NCBI GenBank assembly: GCA_009914575.1 | Contig: WNEB01000051.1 | Coordinates: forward strand, 1 to 9,287 | Direction of reading: 5' to 3' | Length of the DNA: 9,287 nucleotides | Source: Burkholderia gladioli | Lineage (GTDB): Bacteria; Pseudomonadota; Gammaproteobacteria; Burkholderiales; Burkholderiaceae | Shown here: positions 7,369 to 9,287 of the stretch, piece after piece | Layout: every line of letters begins with the position of its first letter | How positions within the stretch are numbered: the first letter of the stretch is position 1 | Notes under the pieces: generated by a model | Told to the model about the DNA's origin: nothing | The model's input: the letters and a program-made list of their open reading frames with translations, nothing else | Databases searched by the model: none | Made by a program: the position numbers and the translations under genes

Positions 7369-7996
7369 GTCGGTGCCTCGGACTCTCGATGGAATTGTTG
7401 TAGGTGCCGCAGCGGCTGGCGGGCTGCGCGAACGGGCAACGCAAGCACGCCGGACCAGTGCGCGGATTGTCAACCACAACGGGCCGGGATGACCAGCGGG
7501 GCAGTCCCAATGGCTCTCTTGAAATTTGAGTGGGTGAAAAGGGCCGCCGGGGTACGAAAACCTACGTCGCAAAACGGTATCTTCCCACCCCTAGCCCCGC
7601 CCCAAGGCGGGGAAGTCCTCGCCGCCGGACGGGCTCGTAGATTTCTCCGCATCAAGGGTTCGCTGCGCCGGCTGCGCGCCGGATCGCACAAAGCCTTGCC
7701 GGGTATGGCTTAGGCGCGAGATCCGACGCACCGGGCGGGGCTCGCCGCAGTGTGTAACGCGAGTAACGATCTGTGACGCGCGGCAACGCACCGCGCGGCC
7801 ACCCACGCCGCGCCCCGGCCCGTCGCGCGCGGCCAGCGCGGCGCAGGCCCGCCGCCGCGGCGCGCCGCGCCCGATACACGACCGTTGCATGTGCGCCCAC
7901 AGCGGCGACCGCAGCCGGTAACATCTCGTTCCCGCGCTTTACGGCGCGCGGGCGGCCCGCGCCGCCCCGCCGCACTCGCCGAACAAAAGGTTTCCC
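7369..7996. other. Intergenic region between the divergent FkbM and DUF3772 genes
   Basis: These 628 bases hold no gene that I can support; the open frames in both directions have arginine/proline-rich shadow translations. A perfect TTGACA on the minus strand (7473-7468) would suit a -35 for the FkbM gene, but the hexamer 17 bases on is a poor -10. A stable hairpin lies at 7595-7612. The segment 7780-7990 is extremely GC-rich and shows no recognisable promoter for the DUF3772 gene. The length and lack of content suggest that a gene may have been lost here, but no remnant is recognisable. Confidence 0.55.
7595..7612. other. Perfect GC-rich hairpin in the intergenic region
   Basis: CCCCGCC, loop CCAA, GGCGGGG: a perfect 7-pair stem about 227 bases upstream of the FkbM start. 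Neither strand has a T run after it, so it is not a classical terminator. It could be a structured element or a dispersed repeat unit. Confidence 0.4.
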
Positions 7997-9011
7997 ATGC
8001 CGTTGACCACCCGACTGGCGCGCGCTCGCGCCGCTGCTGTGGGTGCTCTGTCTCGCCGCGCCGCTCGCGCCGGAAGCGTTCGCGCAGCCGATCGTCGCCT
8101 CCGCCGCCAGCGCCGCCGCGCCGCCCGCGATTTCGTACCCCGACGCGCTCGCCACGCTCAAGCAATTGCAGTCCGAGCAGGACCGCATCAAGCAGCAGAG
8201 GTCCGCCGCTATCAGCAGCCAGCAGCTCGACACGCTCGACGGCGCCGCCGAGCAACTGAGCAACGACGTCGACAAGCTGATCGACGCGATCACGCCGCAG
8301 CGCGCCCAGGTGCAATCGCAGCTCGACGTGCTCGGCCCGGCGCCCGCCGCCGGCTCGCCGACCGAAACGCCGGCCGTGACCCGCCAGCGCGCCGACCTGA
8401 CCAGCCGCCGCAGCCAGTTCGACGCGCTGCTCAAGCAGGCCACCTCGGAGCGCGACGACCTCGCGAACCTGAACCAGCAGTACGCGAAACTGAAGCGCGG
8501 ACTGTTGCGCAACCAGCTCGCGCTGCGCTCGGGCAGCCTATTCGGGCCGAGTTTCTGGGCGCCGTTCAGCACGCCGCTGCCCGATGACCGCGACAAGCTG
8601 CGCGGCTTCTTCGGCCAGATCAGCGCGCAGTGCGCGTTCGCCTGGGAGCCGGGCCGGCGGCTCGGCACGCTGCTGCTGTTCGGCCTCGCGCTGGCGATCT
8701 GGAGCGGCGGGCGGCGCCTGCTCGAACGCGGCTTCGCGTGGTTCAGCCTGAACCGCCTGCCCGAGACGCGCCTGCGCCGCAGCGCGCTGGCGCTCGCCAC
8801 CGTGATCGCCACCGGCCTCGCCGTGCAGCTGATCTACGTGGCGATCACGCGCGGCGATCCGCTGACGCCCGCGCTCGACGATTTCGCGGCCAAGTTCAGC
8901 GAACTCGCGATGACCTGCGCGCTGATCGCTGTGCTCGGCCGCGCGCTGCTCAGCACGCGCCATCCGAGCTGACGGCTGCCGGCGATCGCCGATCCGGTCG
9001 CGCTCGCGATG
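7997..9011 (+). pseudogene. DUF3772-domain mechanosensitive channel (MscS type), truncated and frameshifted
   Basis: The likely native start is the ATG at 7997, with AAAAGG just upstream, encoding MPLTTRLAR. One extra base at about 8024 then shifts the frame. Frame 3 continues with LAPLLWVLCLAAPLAPEAFA, completing a Sec signal peptide. A long Gln/Leu-rich coiled-coil periplasmic region (DUF3772) follows to about 8600, then three hydrophobic segments near 8658-8707, 8783-8846 and 8899-8950. The frame stops at TGA 8970-8972, yet it continues beyond with coding-like sequence (RLPAIADPVALAM), and a Trp there would be natural, so the stop looks like a TGG-to-TGA change. At 9012 an IS end interrupts the gene. 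Full-length relatives carry further helices and a C-terminal MscS pore domain, which are absent. In frame after the shift only a GTG at 8043 is available as start. A working channel cannot be made. Confidence 0.82.
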
Positions 9012-9029
9012 GGCGTTGTTGCATAAATC
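9012..9029. mobile_element. Terminal inverted repeat of an IS5/IS903-like element
   Basis: GGCGTTGTTGCATAAATC matches the 18-base IS903 terminus as I remember it (GGCTTTGTTGAATAAATC) at 16 of 18 positions. It marks the point where the DUF3772 coding sequence ends. Element length and orientation cannot be fixed: no transposase of this family starts within the usual 50-100 bases inside the end. This is therefore either the 3' end of a minus-strand element or a remnant cut by a second insertion. Confidence 0.6.
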
Positions 9030-9244
9030 GAGCGAGATCCGTTGACGTTTAAGCGCAACGGTCGCGGGGCCAGCCTCCTATCAAGTCAGATTCCAGAGTA
9101 ACTGCCTAATTTTTGACAAGAAAATGCGCAAGGACATACCGGCGGTGTCCCAAACGTAGTTGAAGGTTGAAGGCGGCGGTTCCCGTAGGAATCCGAGAGA
9201 ATCGGGTTTCCAGGACCAACCTCCCGAATAGGAGAACCGCCGAA
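9030..9244. other. IS-internal or IS-junction sequence with structured leader
   Basis: This stretch is less GC-rich than the chromosomal genes around it and has no convincing gene on either strand. On the minus strand a short open frame ends at a TGA near 9088, encoding SLRIFLSKIRQLLWNLT; it could be the tail of a transposase but I do not recognise it. From about 9159 there is a tandem GTTGAAG repeat (9159-9165 and 9166-9172), then the folded leader of the downstream ORF. A boundary between two elements probably lies somewhere in this interval, but I cannot place it. Confidence 0.45.
9174..9242 (+). promoter_or_regulatory. Inverted-repeat leader overlapping the RBS of the next ORF
   Basis: CGGCGGTTC (9174-9182) is perfectly complementary to GAACCGCCG (9234-9242). 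Inside it, GGAATCCGA (9188-9196) pairs with TCGGG-T-TTCC (9202-9211) around a GAGAA loop, with one bulged T. The ribosome site AGGAG (9230-9234) ends at the outer stem, and CTCC (9221-9224) can pair with its GGAG. The 3' arm fills the gap between the ribosome site and the ATG at 9245, so a folded transcript would hide the start. Confidence 0.6.
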
Positions 9245-9287
9245 ATGAAGCCTACCAAGAAACCGAACCGTCGTGCTGATGCTGAGT
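9245..9287 (+). CDS. Start of an unidentified ORF, probably a transposase (window edge)
   Basis: The ATG at 9245 has AGGAG ten bases upstream and encodes MKPTKKPNRRADAE before the window ends. The Lys/Arg-rich start would fit a DNA-binding protein such as an IS transposase or its OrfA, as does its position next to an IS end. Fourteen residues are too few to assign a family, and I do not recognise it. Codon use is less GC-biased than in mprF or acvB (for example AAG CCT ACC AAG AAA), consistent with a mobile origin. Confidence 0.5.
   Translation, partial: MKPTKKPNRRADAE

Noticed and set aside
7369..7572. 68-codon extension of the FkbM protein
   Set aside because: The extension has no conserved features. 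The ATG at 7368 has a ribosome site and matches where family similarity begins.
7652..8812. 386-codon minus-strand frame across the DUF3772 gene
   Set aside because: It is antisense to a coherent signal peptide, coiled coil and membrane segments, and is Ser/Arg-rich without any domain.
9121..9160. Short frame MRKDIPAVSQT starting at 9124
   Set aside because: It ends after 11 codons, has no ribosome site and lies in an IS-junction region.
9150..9247. Group II intron 5' end, suggested by GTGTC and the stem-loops
   Set aside because: An intron-encoded protein normally starts several hundred bases after the 5' end, and the first bases do not match the GTGYG consensus. An IS leader explains the structure better.

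Overview
The window is high-GC DNA whose proteins read as Burkholderia-type (Burkholderiaceae, Betaproteobacteria). The genus is my inference from the overall look of the proteins and the mprF-acvB pairing, not from a database match. Both edges are insertion-sequence material. The window starts inside an IS3-family transposase (1-286) and ends in a second IS region (about 9012-9287).

Layout: (1) 1-316, 3' end of an IS3-family element. (2) 317-1118, an AraC-family regulator, cut at its 5' end by that element and carrying two frameshifts. (3) 1146-1846 (minus), a short-chain dehydrogenase/reductase (SDR) convergent with the regulator, with an internal Rossmann-fold deletion and a frameshift. 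(4) 2074-6029 (minus), an intact two-gene operon mprF-acvB, overlapping by ATGA and closed by a strong intrinsic terminator at 2020-2055. (5) 6550-7368 (minus), an intact FkbM-family methyltransferase gene with a terminator-like hairpin after its stop. (6) 7997-9011 (plus), the 5' part of a DUF3772/MscS-type mechanosensitive channel gene, broken by a frameshift in the signal peptide, a nonsense codon and an IS insertion. (7) 9012-9287, an IS903-like terminus, then a structured leader and the first 14 codons of an unidentified ORF.

Functionally, the centre is an envelope-lipid module. MprF makes aminoacyl-phosphatidylglycerol on the inner membrane and moves it across. AcvB, a periplasmic VirJ-type hydrolase, is known in Agrobacterium to cleave lysyl-phosphatidylglycerol. 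Synthesis and turnover are therefore translationally coupled. The FkbM protein is a SAM-dependent methyltransferase of unknown substrate and has its own hairpin, so it is probably a separate unit.

The striking pattern is selective decay. All three genes nearest the IS elements carry several independent lesions, while the central mprF-acvB and fkbM genes are intact. This fits a genome that has gone through IS expansion and relaxed selection. Some single-base frameshifts lie in G/C runs and could be sequencing errors. The deletion, the nonsense codon and the IS junctions cannot be explained that way. I see no clearly new defence or biosynthetic system here.
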